64,000 bases of DNA from Streptomyces violaceorubidus (GTDB lineage Bacteria; Actinomycetota; Actinomycetes; Streptomycetales; Streptomycetaceae): positions 1-64,000 of the forward strand of contig NZ_JODM01000024.1 in the NCBI RefSeq assembly GCF_000717995.1. Reading direction: 5' to 3'. Made by a program: the position numbers and the translations under genes. Under the pieces are notes generated by a model, which made no database searches, was not told the origin of the DNA, and worked only from the letters and a program-made list of their open reading frames with translations. Below, piece by piece: positions 40,092-49,305 of the stretch; within the stretch, counting starts at the first letter, position 1, and each line of letters begins with the position of its first letter.

Positions 40092-40565
40092 GTGATCCAA
40101 CGCCTCCCCGTCACCCAGGGCCTCCAGGCACTCCTGGCATCCCTCACCGGCCGCCCCGTCGGCCTCCGATCCGTACCACTGGACAGCAAGGGCGCCCCGC
40201 TGCCGCCGCCGTACACGCTGCTCTACCCCCTGGACCGGACCGACGACACCGCCACCCTCGCCGACAACCAGCGGGCAGCTGTCCTCGACTACCAGGCGAC
40301 GTTCGTTTCCGGGCCCACCCCCGGCGTCCCGAACAGTCGCGGCGGCGACGAGCAGGCGCAGTGGCTGGCCGACCGCGGGTGGAAGGTCGTCGAACGTCCT
40401 GCGGACGGCAGTCCCGGCTACACGAACGCCCTCAGTGTCGGGCCCGGCGTGCACTGCTGGCGGCGGGAGGCACGCGAAGCAGGGGGAACGTCCGACCAGA
40501 ACGATGCAATCATCACTTCAGTGATCCGTTACCGGCTCTTCCTCGAGGAGCAGCCGGCCGGATAG
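40092..40565 (+). CDS. Tail terminator-like protein
   Basis: A 157-residue protein with a GTG start. PPPYTLLYPLD and AVLDYQATFVS form the beta core of tail terminators, with a later GWKVVERP strand and an IITSVIRYRLFLEE ending. It lies immediately before the tail tube gene, the normal place for the ring that ends tail growth. Confidence 0.7.
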   Translation: MIQRLPVTQGLQALLASLTGRPVGLRSVPLDSKGAPLPPPYTLLYPLDRTDDTATLADNQRAAVLDYQATFVSGPTPGVPNSRGGDEQAQWLADRGWKVVERPADGSPGYTNALSVGPGVHCWRREAREAGGTSDQNDAIITSVIRYRLFLEEQPAG

Positions 40566-40692
40566 CCCCTCCGGGGGCAGTGCAGTACCGCACCGCGGCG
40601 GGACCCCACGCGGACGCCACCACCACAGGTGGCCGCCACACCAACACGTGTAGCAGGGGCCCCGACTTGGCCCCTATCCGCGAGGGGCCACC

Positions 40693-41166
40693 ATGGCAAG
40701 GTTTTACCGCAAGGGCATCAGTAAGTACTACTTCCTTCCGACGATCGCCTCCGACACGCTCGTCCCCACCGGCGCCGAGATCGACGGCGGAACGGACTAC
40801 TCGTCGCACATCACGTCCGTCGAGGGCTTCAGTCTGACCAACCAGACCATCGAGACCCCGGACATGGACTCCACGTTCGTCAGCAAGATCGGCGGTGACG
40901 ACTCCGCCGAGGACAGCTCCTGGACCATGTACGAGGACTCGGTCCTCGACGCCATCGAGACCGACCTCGCCAAGGGCACCACTGGCTTCGTCGTTCACTT
41001 CTCCAAGGGCCTGACCGCTGGCACCAAGGGCATGGACGTCTTCCCCGTGACTGTGGTCAGCAATTCCAAGAGCTACGCAGCCGACAACGAGGCTGCCAAG
41101 GTCACGGTCCAGTTCACGATCACGGACCGTCCCTTGTTCAACGGCACCGTTCCCACCCTGACCTGA
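40693..41166 (+). CDS. Major tail tube protein
   Basis: A 157-residue protein rich in beta strands, with an opening RFYRKGISKYYFLP, GFSLTNQTIETPDM and a closing VQFTITDRPLFNG. Size and position between terminator and chaperone genes identify the tube subunit. A 127-bp leader with several GC hairpins precedes it, suggesting separate control of a highly expressed gene. Confidence 0.85.
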   Translation: MARFYRKGISKYYFLPTIASDTLVPTGAEIDGGTDYSSHITSVEGFSLTNQTIETPDMDSTFVSKIGGDDSAEDSSWTMYEDSVLDAIETDLAKGTTGFVVHFSKGLTAGTKGMDVFPVTVVSNSKSYAADNEAAKVTVQFTITDRPLFNGTVPTLT

Positions 41167-41260
41167 CCGGCATCATCCCACCAGCCCCCGGCCGGGCCGT
41201 CGCGGTTCAGGGAAGGGCGCCACGCGCCCGGCCGGGCCTTCCCACATGGAGACCCTCCGT

Positions 41261-41788
41261 ATGAGCAGCACTGCATGGGATGCCATTCAGAAGCGCCTGG
41301 ACAGCATGCCCAAGCCCACTCAGGTACTTCGCCTGTGTGCCGACCCCGACGTCCGCGACCGCTACCAGAGCGCGAAGCAGGCCGCCGCGCGTGCCGAGGA
41401 CTACGAGAAGTCGCTCGGCAAGGACGCCGACAAGGACGCCCTTGCCCTTGTCCGGAAGCAGACCCGCGAAGCGCAGGCCGAGTTGAAGGCGGCCACGGAC
41501 GCGTACGAGAGCGCGACCGTCACCCTGACCTTCCAGGCCCTTGAGCGGGGCCAGCTCGAACTTCTCATCAAGGCACACCCGCCGGGCGAGGAGGACGAGG
41601 AGCAGAACTCCGAATTCCACGTCGACACCTTCGCACCCGCCCTGATCGCCGCCGCGTCCACAGACGACATGCCGCTGGAGTACGCGCAGCAGGCCATGCA
41701 GACCTGGCCCCTCGACGACTGGAAGCGCCTGTGGGGCGCCGCGTGGACGGTACAGCAGCGGCAGCGAAGTGACCTGGGAAAAGGCTGA
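41261..41788 (+). CDS. Tail assembly chaperone (G-like)
   Basis: A 175-residue protein starting MSSTAWDAIQ after GGAG. It is helical, with a charged coil (40-95) and an acidic HPPGEEDEEQNSEF stretch. The last codons contain the slip heptamer G-GGA-AAA just before the TGA. As lambda G, it binds the tape measure protein during tail assembly and is absent from virions. Confidence 0.8.
   Translation: MSSTAWDAIQKRLDSMPKPTQVLRLCADPDVRDRYQSAKQAAARAEDYEKSLGKDADKDALALVRKQTREAQAELKAATDAYESATVTLTFQALERGQLELLIKAHPPGEEDEEQNSEFHVDTFAPALIAAASTDDMPLEYAQQAMQTWPLDDWKRLWGAAWTVQQRQRSDLGKG
41776..41782 (+). promoter_or_regulatory. Programmed -1 frameshift site GGGAAAA
   Basis: The heptamer is in the correct register (ctG GGA AAA GGC TGA), four bases before the stop. 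Slipping back one base continues as AGG CTG ATC GAC and opens 124 further codons. The lambda G/GT site GGGAAAG differs at one position. Confidence 0.85.
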
Positions 41789-42156
41789 TCGACGATGCCG
41801 ACTTCCGTGCCGAGATGGAGCTGTGCCGCCAGTACGGCATCCCGCACAGCCACTACCGCGGCCACGGAGACGGCACCTGGACCGACCTCGACCGGCGCAA
41901 GGCACGCGCCTACGAGCACTACCTCAAGCAGGTCTGCCCGACCTGCGGCACCCGGCCCGACGAGTGGGACGAAGACGCCGGTGGTGACGAGGACGCCTAC
42001 CGGGCCACCACGCACCGCTGTATCGGCTGCCAGATCCTCGCCGACCGGCAGAAGGAGATCCCCGACGGCGACGAGGGCCACGGCGTGAAGGTCCTCCTCA
42101 TCCCGACCAGCGTCCACGCCGCCCTGCAATTCCAGAAGCAGCACAGCCACCAGTAG
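41782..42156 (+). CDS. T extension of the G-T frameshift fusion
   Basis: The frame entered by -1 slippage encodes 124 residues: RLIDDADFRAEMELCRQYGI, an HYRGHGDG segment, a CPTC/CIGC zinc pair and a helical C-terminus. Joined to 174 codons of the upstream gene it gives a protein of about 298 residues. An internal ATG at 41815 exists, but the extension normally functions only as the fusion. The T part usually contacts the tail tube protein. Confidence 0.8.
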   Translation, partial: RLIDDADFRAEMELCRQYGIPHSHYRGHGDGTWTDLDRRKARAYEHYLKQVCPTCGTRPDEWDEDAGGDEDAYRATTHRCIGCQILADRQKEIPDGDEGHGVKVLLIPTSVHAALQFQKQHSHQ

Positions 42157-42172
42157 AGGAAGGAGCCCGCCC

Positions 42173-45100
42173 GTGTCCGAGTGGAACCTGTCGGTACGTC
42201 TGACCGGCCAGGGCTCTGGACTCGCCCGTACCCTGCGCGACCTGTCCGGTGACGCCCGCACCGCCTCCCGGAACGTGAACGCGCTCCGCCGGGACATCGA
42301 CCGGCTTCGCACCGAGACCCGCAACCCGATCCGCGTCCGTCTGGATGTGGACGCCGGGCATCTGCGGGCCGATGTGCGGGCCGCGCTCACCAGCGCCGGG
42401 TCCGGGCAGGGGCTCCGCGTCCGCCTCGGCCTGGACGCCGACCACCTGCGGGCCGACGTGTCCGCCGCCCTGTCCGCAGCCGGTGCCGGGCAGGGCCTGG
42501 CCGTGAACCTGCGCCTCGGCAACAGCATGCAGCTGCGCCGCGAAGTTGAGGACGCCGTGCGGTGGGCGGCGTGGGGACACCGCATCGAGATCCCCATCGC
42601 CCTCCAGGACCCCATGCAGCTGCGCCGGGACGTGTCCGCTGCGGTCCGGTGGGCGTCGATGAACCAGGTCATTCGCGTCCGTGTCGACCCCGACACCAGC
42701 GGCCTCCGGACGCCTCTCCCTGGCCTTCCTGGGGGTTCTGGTGGCGGCGGGGGTCTGGACTTCAACCTCGGTTCTCTCATCCCCGCAGCGACCGCCGTGG
42801 TCCCCCTGATTGCGGGTCTCGCCGCGAACCTGGCCCCGCTCGCCGGTACGTTCGCCGCGACTGGTGGCGCAGCAGCAGCATTCGGGATCGCCCTCGCCGG
42901 CCAGGTCGGGCCACTCAAGGAAGCCTCCGAGGCGGAGAAGGCGTACCAAGACGCCGTCCGCGACCACGGGGCAGCGTCGAAGGAAGCAGCGCAGGCGCAG
43001 CTCGCCTACCAGCAGCAGCTCGCGTCGATGCCGGCGGAGACGCAGAAAGCCGCGGTAGCCCTGTCCCGGTTGAAGACCACGTTCGGCGACTGGTCGGACG
43101 ACATGGCCAGCTTCACCATGGCCCCGGTCGAGAAGGGCTTCACGGTCCTTGAGCAGGTCATTCCGAAGCTGTCCCCCGAGGTGGAGGCGTTCTCGGGCAG
43201 CTTCGACCGGCTCATGAACGTGGCCGGCGGCGCCGTATCCACCCCAGGCTTCGACGCGTTCGCCGACCGGGTCGGGGAACTGACGCAGGCGAAGGTGGAC
43301 GACTTCACCGACCAGATCATCCACCTGCTCCGCGTTGTGTCCCAGGGTGATGCGGACGCCGGCGCGGTCGGACAGATCCTCGCCTACTTCCGGGAGAACG
43401 GGCCGGAGGCGCGGGAGGCAGTCAACGCGATCGGTGACGCTGTCGTCACCCTCGCGCAGGGCGCAGCGCAGGCCGGACCCACGATGCTGACGCTGGTCAC
43501 CGCGGCCGCAAAGCTGGTCGCCGCACTCCCGCCCGAACTGGTCGCGATCATCCTTCAGACCGCGACCGCGCTGAAGCTGCTTCAGCTGTCCGGCGCCGGT
43601 ATGGCTGCTCTGGCGGGCGGGGTCACCCGGGTCCGTACGTCGATTGTCGGCCTGGCAGCAGCGTCCACAGCCGCCGGTGGCGGACTCGCCGGCCTGCGCG
43701 CCGCGTTCCTCGCCCTCGGCACCGCAGCGAAGGCGTCCGTGGTCGTCGCGGGGATCGCCGCCGTGGTCCTGGCGGTCAAGGAGTTGGGGGACCTTGGGGA
43801 GTCTGCCCCGCCCAACGTGGACCGGCTGACCACCAGCCTCGGACAGCTGGGCAGGACCGGTAAGGCCACCGGCTACGTCGCCGAGCAGTTCGGGTCCGAC
43901 TTCGAGAAGCTGAACGACAAGATCAGCAAGGTGATGAACCCCAGTACGGTCGACTCGATCAACAACTGGGGTGCGGACGTCACCAACGGCCTGCTGGACG
44001 CCTCCGATGCTACCGAGGACTTCACCAAGTCCGCCGACGCGATCGACGAGTCCCTGACGAACCTGGTCCGCAACGGCAACGCTGAGCAAGCTGCGGCCGC
44101 CCTCAAGTACATGACCGCCAGCATGTCGCCGGAAGAGGCGGCACGGCTGCGGGAGGAGCTGGACGGCTACGACTCCTCGCTGGCCGACCTCAAGTTCGAG
44201 TCGGACATGGCCGCGGACTCCATGGGGCTGTTCGGGAAGGCCGCTGCGGACGTCCAGGCGCAGCTCAGCGCACAGAAGCAGGCCGCGGACGGGTTGCGGA
44301 ATTCCTTGGTGGCCCTGAACGAGACGAACCGGGACGCCTACTCCGCTGAGATCAACTACGAGCAGGCCCTGGACGACCTGACCGCAGCGTTCAAGGAGAA
44401 CGGCAACACCCTCGACATTCACACCGAAGCGGGCCGCCGCAACGGCGAGGCGATGACTCAGGCGGCCGCAGCGCAGGACGAAATGATCGTTTCCGGGATT
44501 GCGGCTGGCGAGTCGTTCGCGACCATGTCGGGGAAGTCTCAGGCGCTGCGCGCGGAGATGCTGGAGCTGGCCACCAAGGGCTTTGGCGGGAACAAGAAGG
44601 CAGCCGAGGACTACGTCAACACGCTGTTGGGGACGCCCGCCGAGGTCAACACGATCATCAAGGCTGAGACGGCAGCCGCGATCACCGATCTGGAGGCGGT
44701 CAAGAACGAGATCGCCACCACCCATGGCAAAACCATCGTCATGGAGGCGCCGACTGCGGCCGCGCGTGCCCAGCTTGAAGCCCTCGGATTCAAGATCGAG
44801 GACGTACCGGGGTCGAAGAACGTCAAAATCACCATCCCGACCGGCACCCCCATCAGCGCGGTCCAAGCCATTCAGAGCGCCATCAACGGCATGCAGGGCA
44901 AGAACATCGGCATCGGTATCTACAAGACGGAGTACCTGAACACCGTCCGCACCGGCGGTGCCATCGACGGGAAGAAGTACCCGGGCGTCACGCCGCAGGC
45001 CCACGGCTCCGTCCTGGAGTTCTACGCCGACGGCGGCATGCGGGAGAACCACGTCGCGCAGATCGCACCAGCGGGCGCGTGGAGGGTCTGGGCGGAGCCT

Positions 45101-46363
45101 TCCACAGGCGGGGAGAGCTACATCCCTCTCAGCCCGTCGAAGCGACCCCGGTCCCGGGCCATCGCCGAGGAGACCGTCCGCCGTCTGGGAGGCGACCCCG
45201 CCTCCATCCAATGGCACGCCAACGGCGGGATCGACGGCTGGCAGTACGACCCGGTCAGCGGATCCCTGTACTCGCCGTCCGAAGCCGGGCAGGCCGGCCA
45301 CAAGACGAAGAAGGTGAAGACCAAGGGCGGCAAGACCAAGGAAGTCGAGTACTTCGACCTTGCCGCGGTGGAGAAGAAGCTGTGGGACCTCGGCGAAGCC
45401 ACAGCCGCCTGGAACCGCAACTTGGAAAAGGTAGCCGACCGGGCCGGCGGCGATGTCGCCCGTGCTCTGGCATCCATGGGCGAGGACGGCCTGAAGATCG
45501 CCGCGAAGATGGCGACCGGCACGGACAAGTACGTCGCCCAGATGTCCATCGCCCTCAGGAACCTGGAGAAGGAAGCACGGGCCCGCCTGTCCGACTTCAC
45601 GTCCCAGCTGTCCCACGACTCCGCCAACAACCAGATCTTCCAGAACAACCTCGCCAAGCTCGCAGCGATGGGCTACGGCGATCTCGCCGGGCAGCTTGCC
45701 GCGCAGAACGACCAGGCCGCGATGGACCTCGCCGCGGAGGCCGCTGGCAGCAAGTCGAAGGCGAAGAAAGCGAACGAGGAGGTCAAGCAGCGTAAGGCGC
45801 AGATGACCTCCGACGAGATGGCGAAGTTCATCGAGATCATCGCGGCGATCAGCAACAAGAACATCGGGATCCACCAGGTCGCGGACAAGACCGGTCTCGG
45901 TGAGGACGAGATCATCGAGGTCGGGAACAAGGGCAAGCTGAAGCTGCACCAGCTCCTCGGAGCGAAGGCCCTCAAGTTCCTCCAGGACCTGGCGAAGGCC
46001 AACAGCGGCAAGGCGTACGAGAACGGCGGCATCCGGGCCGGCATGTACGCCACGCAGGGCGGCATCATCCGGTTCGCGGAGCCGTCCACCCACGGTGAGG
46101 CGTACATCCCCCTCGGGCAGAACAAGCGGGGCTCCGCCACCCGGGTCCTCGGCGACGTCGCCTCCCGCTTCGGCCTCGGCCTCACCGACGGGCAGGCGTC
46201 CCGGGTCATCATCCGCGAGCAGGGCCCCCTCGTTGGAGAGTCCCACTTCCACATCGGTGACCGTCAGTCCGACCGGGACCTGGCCCGCGCAGTCGAGTCC
46301 CGGCAGGGATATCAGCTGCGCCGTCTGGCGCGCGGCGGCGTAGCAGCAAGGGGAAGCCGATGA
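42173..46363 (+). CDS. Tape measure protein
   Basis: A 1396-residue protein with a GTG start after GGAAGGAG, placed after the G/T chaperones. Residues about 50-185 carry four related repeats of 32-34 residues (HLRADV, HLRADV, QLRREV, QLRRDV). About 200-260 is hydrophobic (PLIAGLAANLAPLAG), as in proteins that enter the host membrane. Long helical regions follow. Near the C-terminus two AEPST-x-GE-x-YIPL motifs recur. It sets tail length and helps inject DNA; at roughly 0.15 nm per residue the tail would be near 210 nm (inference). Confidence 0.92.
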   Translation: MSEWNLSVRLTGQGSGLARTLRDLSGDARTASRNVNALRRDIDRLRTETRNPIRVRLDVDAGHLRADVRAALTSAGSGQGLRVRLGLDADHLRADVSAALSAAGAGQGLAVNLRLGNSMQLRREVEDAVRWAAWGHRIEIPIALQDPMQLRRDVSAAVRWASMNQVIRVRVDPDTSGLRTPLPGLPGGSGGGGGLDFNLGSLIPAATAVVPLIAGLAANLAPLAGTFAATGGAAAAFGIALAGQVGPLKEASEAEKAYQDAVRDHGAASKEAAQAQLAYQQQLASMPAETQKAAVALSRLKTTFGDWSDDMASFTMAPVEKGFTVLEQVIPKLSPEVEAFSGSFDRLMNVAGGAVSTPGFDAFADRVGELTQAKVDDFTDQIIHLLRVVSQGDADAGAVGQILAYFRENGPEAREAVNAIGDAVVTLAQGAAQAGPTMLTLVTAAAKLVAALPPELVAIILQTATALKLLQLSGAGMAALAGGVTRVRTSIVGLAAASTAAGGGLAGLRAAFLALGTAAKASVVVAGIAAVVLAVKELGDLGESAPPNVDRLTTSLGQLGRTGKATGYVAEQFGSDFEKLNDKISKVMNPSTVDSINNWGADVTNGLLDASDATEDFTKSADAIDESLTNLVRNGNAEQAAAALKYMTASMSPEEAARLREELDGYDSSLADLKFESDMAADSMGLFGKAAADVQAQLSAQKQAADGLRNSLVALNETNRDAYSAEINYEQALDDLTAAFKENGNTLDIHTEAGRRNGEAMTQAAAAQDEMIVSGIAAGESFATMSGKSQALRAEMLELATKGFGGNKKAAEDYVNTLLGTPAEVNTIIKAETAAAITDLEAVKNEIATTHGKTIVMEAPTAAARAQLEALGFKIEDVPGSKNVKITIPTGTPISAVQAIQSAINGMQGKNIGIGIYKTEYLNTVRTGGAIDGKKYPGVTPQAHGSVLEFYADGGMRENHVAQIAPAGAWRVWAEPSTGGESYIPLSPSKRPRSRAIAEETVRRLGGDPASIQWHANGGIDGWQYDPVSGSLYSPSEAGQAGHKTKKVKTKGGKTKEVEYFDLAAVEKKLWDLGEATAAWNRNLEKVADRAGGDVARALASMGEDGLKIAAKMATGTDKYVAQMSIALRNLEKEARARLSDFTSQLSHDSANNQIFQNNLAKLAAMGYGDLAGQLAAQNDQAAMDLAAEAAGSKSKAKKANEEVKQRKAQMTSDEMAKFIEIIAAISNKNIGIHQVADKTGLGEDEIIEVGNKGKLKLHQLLGAKALKFLQDLAKANSGKAYENGGIRAGMYATQGGIIRFAEPSTHGEAYIPLGQNKRGSATRVLGDVASRFGLGLTDGQASRVIIREQGPLVGESHFHIGDRQSDRDLARAVESRQGYQLRRLARGGVAARGSR

Positions 46364-47253
46364 GTACGCCTGTGGAACTGGTCGACGGGCAGCACGAACT
46401 GGCCGGGGTCCTCATCGGGAAGGGCACCCCGGTCGTCATCGCGGCGATCGAAGGGCTCGGCAGGACGCCGCAGCGGACCGCGGACGTCGAACCCCCGGGC
46501 GAGGACGGCCTGTGGCTGGGCCCGGACCTGTTCAACGGCCGCACCATCAAGATCGACGCCGGGATCAAGACCCCCGGGAACCAGCAGGCCGCCCTCGACA
46601 TCCACGCCCAGCTTCAGGAAGCTGCTGACGACGAAGCCGTCCGCCTGGCCGGCGGGGCCACCACTGACCTGCGGCTGAAGTTCCCCGGCCGGCCGGCACG
46701 CATCGTGCGAGGTCGGATCCGTGATCTGGCCGCTGACCTTACGCAGGCCAAGCACGGCTGGATCCCCCTCGACATTGAGTTCACCGGCCAGGACCAGCTG
46801 TTCTACGACGAGCAGCAGACCACATCGATGCCGCTCGGTGCCCTCACCCGGGGCGGGCTTACTTTCCCCCTCGTGTTCCCGTTCACGATCGAGTACACGG
46901 CCGGAGCCGTCGGCCGGCCCGGGTTCATCGACACGTCCGGGACCGCGCCGACGTGGCCAGTGCTGCGGGTCACCGGACCGTGCGCCAACCCGACGATCAC
47001 GCATGTCGCGTCCGGGCGGACGCTGACCGTCCAAGGCTCGCTGGCTGCGGGGGAGTGGGTGGAGATCGACACCCGTCCCGGCTGGCGGACCGTCCTCCGC
47101 GACAACGGCGGCGGCATGGCGCTCACCCCGCAGTCCCGTATCGACCTGTTCCGTCTCGACCCGGGCCTGAACGAAATCCACTGGCGCGCGACCGACCCGA
47201 CCCTGACCAGTTCTCTCGCCGTCACCTGGTGGCCGGCGTACAAGGCCCTGTGA
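46360..47253 (+). CDS. Distal tail protein (Dit-like)
   Basis: A 297-residue protein overlapping the tape measure gene by ATGA. GRTIKIDAGIKTPG, PLDIEFTGQDQLFYD and a galectin-like C-terminal half (GEWVEIDTRPGWRTV, EIHWRATDPT) fit siphovirus distal tail proteins. It should form the ring that joins tube and tip. Confidence 0.8.
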   Translation: MSTPVELVDGQHELAGVLIGKGTPVVIAAIEGLGRTPQRTADVEPPGEDGLWLGPDLFNGRTIKIDAGIKTPGNQQAALDIHAQLQEAADDEAVRLAGGATTDLRLKFPGRPARIVRGRIRDLAADLTQAKHGWIPLDIEFTGQDQLFYDEQQTTSMPLGALTRGGLTFPLVFPFTIEYTAGAVGRPGFIDTSGTAPTWPVLRVTGPCANPTITHVASGRTLTVQGSLAAGEWVEIDTRPGWRTVLRDNGGGMALTPQSRIDLFRLDPGLNEIHWRATDPTLTSSLAVTWWPAYKAL

Positions 47254-47260
47254 GGATCTG

Positions 47261-48214
47261 ATGGCACTCGTACCTGTTCCGATCGCTACGCGGGGTGCGG
47301 AGCATTCCGCGCAGCAGTTCCGCATGATGATCAAAGACCTGGCGCGGGACAACCAGGGCGTGACCACGGGCTCCGACCTCAAGGTTACGGCCCTGTCGAC
47401 GCCGGGGGCCGGCGTGCAGATCGGCGATGGCTCGGCGGTCATCGCGGGCAAGGTCTCCCCGGTACAGGGCTTCTACAACGCGTACAACATCGGCTCCGAC
47501 ACCGAGGACGTCGCCGCGACCGGCGCTACGGGCCGTTCCGACATGCTGGTGCTGCGCGTGGAGGACCCCGAGTACGAGGGCGACCGCGATCCGGCCGTGG
47601 ATCCGATTGTGTTCTTCGAGGTCATCGGCAACGTGTCCTCCAGCGCGACCACCGTCCCCGCCGGATACTCCGCGATCCCGCTGGCCAGGATCGACATACC
47701 GGCGTCCACGGCCACCATCACCAACGCCATGATCAAGGATCTGCGGCAGGTTGCCAACCCCCGCCGTGACCGGGTCCTCACCCCCTACTACCAGCCCGGC
47801 GGACCGGTCATCGAGATCTCCGGGACGTCCAGCACCTACAAGACGCACCCCAACGTCACCCTCGCCACCCTCGCCATCCCCTCCTGGGCAGCCACCGCGA
47901 AGGTCATCTTCTCCGTGAACGGGCTCCGTCTCGCAACCGGCGACGTGTTCGGCGCGTTCCGGTTCAAGCTCGGCAGCGTAGAGGCGTCCCAGGAAGTCTT
48001 CATCGACGACAACCAGGGCGCGGTCGTCCGCCGCATCAACGTGGAGATGGTCGAGACGATCGACCTCACCACCACGCCCGGGGCGGCGATGCGCGGCACC
48101 AATCAGCCGATCGTGTCCCGCATGCGCACAGACCCGCTGAACGACGGCACGATCGGGGTGGACTCCCGCACCACCTTCAAGATCGACGTGGAGTTCCTTG
48201 AGGGACGGCTGTAG
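47261..48214 (+). CDS. Baseplate/minor tail protein
   Basis: A 317-residue protein. ALSTPGAGVQIGDGSAVIAG and VQGFYNAYNIGSDT resemble actinophage minor tail proteins that follow Dit. The C-terminal half is beta-rich (KVIFSVNGLRLATGDVFGAF) and could be a carbohydrate-binding or fibre-attachment domain. Its stop TAG overlaps the next GTG (TAGTG). Confidence 0.7.
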   Translation: MALVPVPIATRGAEHSAQQFRMMIKDLARDNQGVTTGSDLKVTALSTPGAGVQIGDGSAVIAGKVSPVQGFYNAYNIGSDTEDVAATGATGRSDMLVLRVEDPEYEGDRDPAVDPIVFFEVIGNVSSSATTVPAGYSAIPLARIDIPASTATITNAMIKDLRQVANPRRDRVLTPYYQPGGPVIEISGTSSTYKTHPNVTLATLAIPSWAATAKVIFSVNGLRLATGDVFGAFRFKLGSVEASQEVFIDDNQGAVVRRINVEMVETIDLTTTPGAAMRGTNQPIVSRMRTDPLNDGTIGVDSRTTFKIDVEFLEGRL

Positions 48215-49305
48215 TGGGCCGCTGGCGGTTCTGGACCCAGCACGCCCTCACTGGCGCCCAACTCCACCCCGACCTGCCCCTGGCCAAGGCCGAGTTCGGG
48301 AACGAGCTCAACGGGCCCGGCCAGCTGCGGGGTACGCTCACGCCGCGGTTCGTGAAGGCCAACGTGGCCTCGCTGATTCCCGGCAAGGCTGTCATCTACG
48401 CGGAGGCCGACGGCTACCTGCGGTGGGGCGGCCTGATCTGGGACGTCACCGTCCAGGACGGCGAATTCGAGATCGAGGCCGCGTCCTGGTCGTCGTACCT
48501 GACGAAACGCCACGACACCCACGGGGAGCTGGCCGGCCGTGGCCCGTACGTGAACACCGATCCGTGCAAAATCATCCGGGATGTGTGGGCGTACGCCCAG
48601 TCCCAGCCCGACGGCAACCTGGGCGTGGTCGTCGACTCCACCGTCTCGAAGATCACGGTGGGGACATCCAAGGAGCCGTGGCACTCGTACTGGTACGAGA
48701 ACACCGCACTCAGCGACCACCTCGACGACCTCGTCTCTGAGGAGGGCGCACCCCAGTACACGAACACGTGCCGCTACCTCGGTAACGGGGTGGAGAAGCG
48801 CCTCAAGCTGGGCTATCCGCGGCTGGGTGCTCGCCGCACCGACATCGCCTTCCGCACGGGCGTGAACATCATCGACGCCGTTCCCGTTACCTACTCCGGT
48901 GACGACTTCGCGAACGTCGTCATCGCTACCGGCTCCGGTGAGGGAACTGCCACCCGTCGGGCGGAAGCCCCGTCCCGGGACGGCGGGCTGCGCATGGAGA
49001 CGATCCTCGCCCTGGCCACCGTCAACGGCAACGACGTCCTCGGCCGGCGTGCAGCTGCGGAACTGAAACGTCGCAAGGTCATGGGCCAGGTTGAGTCGGT
49101 CACCATCCGGCACCATCCGAACGCTCCGCTGGGGTCGTGGCAGATCGGTGACGACGTGCAGGTGACGGTCAACAACCAGTGGACCAGTTGGTCGGGCTGG
49201 TGCCGGATTCTGGCCGATTCCTACCGGCCCACCGAATCCCCAGATCAGGCGGTGCTCACCCTGGCCCGCGCTGACTCCTTCCACTACGGCCCCGCGGAGG
49301 CATGA
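48214..49305 (+). CDS. Tail tip (Tal/gp27-like) protein
   Basis: A 363-residue protein with a GTG start overlapping the upstream stop. An opening WRFWTQHALTGAQLHPDLPL, a beta-rich core with SWSSYLTKRHDT and a C-terminal RHHPNAPLGSWQIGDDVQV match the tip-associated proteins encoded after Dit in Gram-positive siphophages. It probably forms the end of the tail channel. Confidence 0.75.
   Translation: MGRWRFWTQHALTGAQLHPDLPLAKAEFGNELNGPGQLRGTLTPRFVKANVASLIPGKAVIYAEADGYLRWGGLIWDVTVQDGEFEIEAASWSSYLTKRHDTHGELAGRGPYVNTDPCKIIRDVWAYAQSQPDGNLGVVVDSTVSKITVGTSKEPWHSYWYENTALSDHLDDLVSEEGAPQYTNTCRYLGNGVEKRLKLGYPRLGARRTDIAFRTGVNIIDAVPVTYSGDDFANVVIATGSGEGTATRRAEAPSRDGGLRMETILALATVNGNDVLGRRAAAELKRRKVMGQVESVTIRHHPNAPLGSWQIGDDVQVTVNNQWTSWSGWCRILADSYRPTESPDQAVLTLARADSFHYGPAEA

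Noticed and set aside
41186-41239. Two CCCGGCCGGGCC copies as a special regulatory repeat
   Set aside because: The words are short, GC-only and common in this composition. A weak terminator pair is possible, but no T-run or consistent stem was found.
42098-46252. A 1384-codon open frame antisense to the tape measure gene
   Set aside because: It mirrors the real gene; the absence of stops follows from extreme GC at third positions. The product is Gly/Val/Arg-rich with no motif and no ribosome-binding site.
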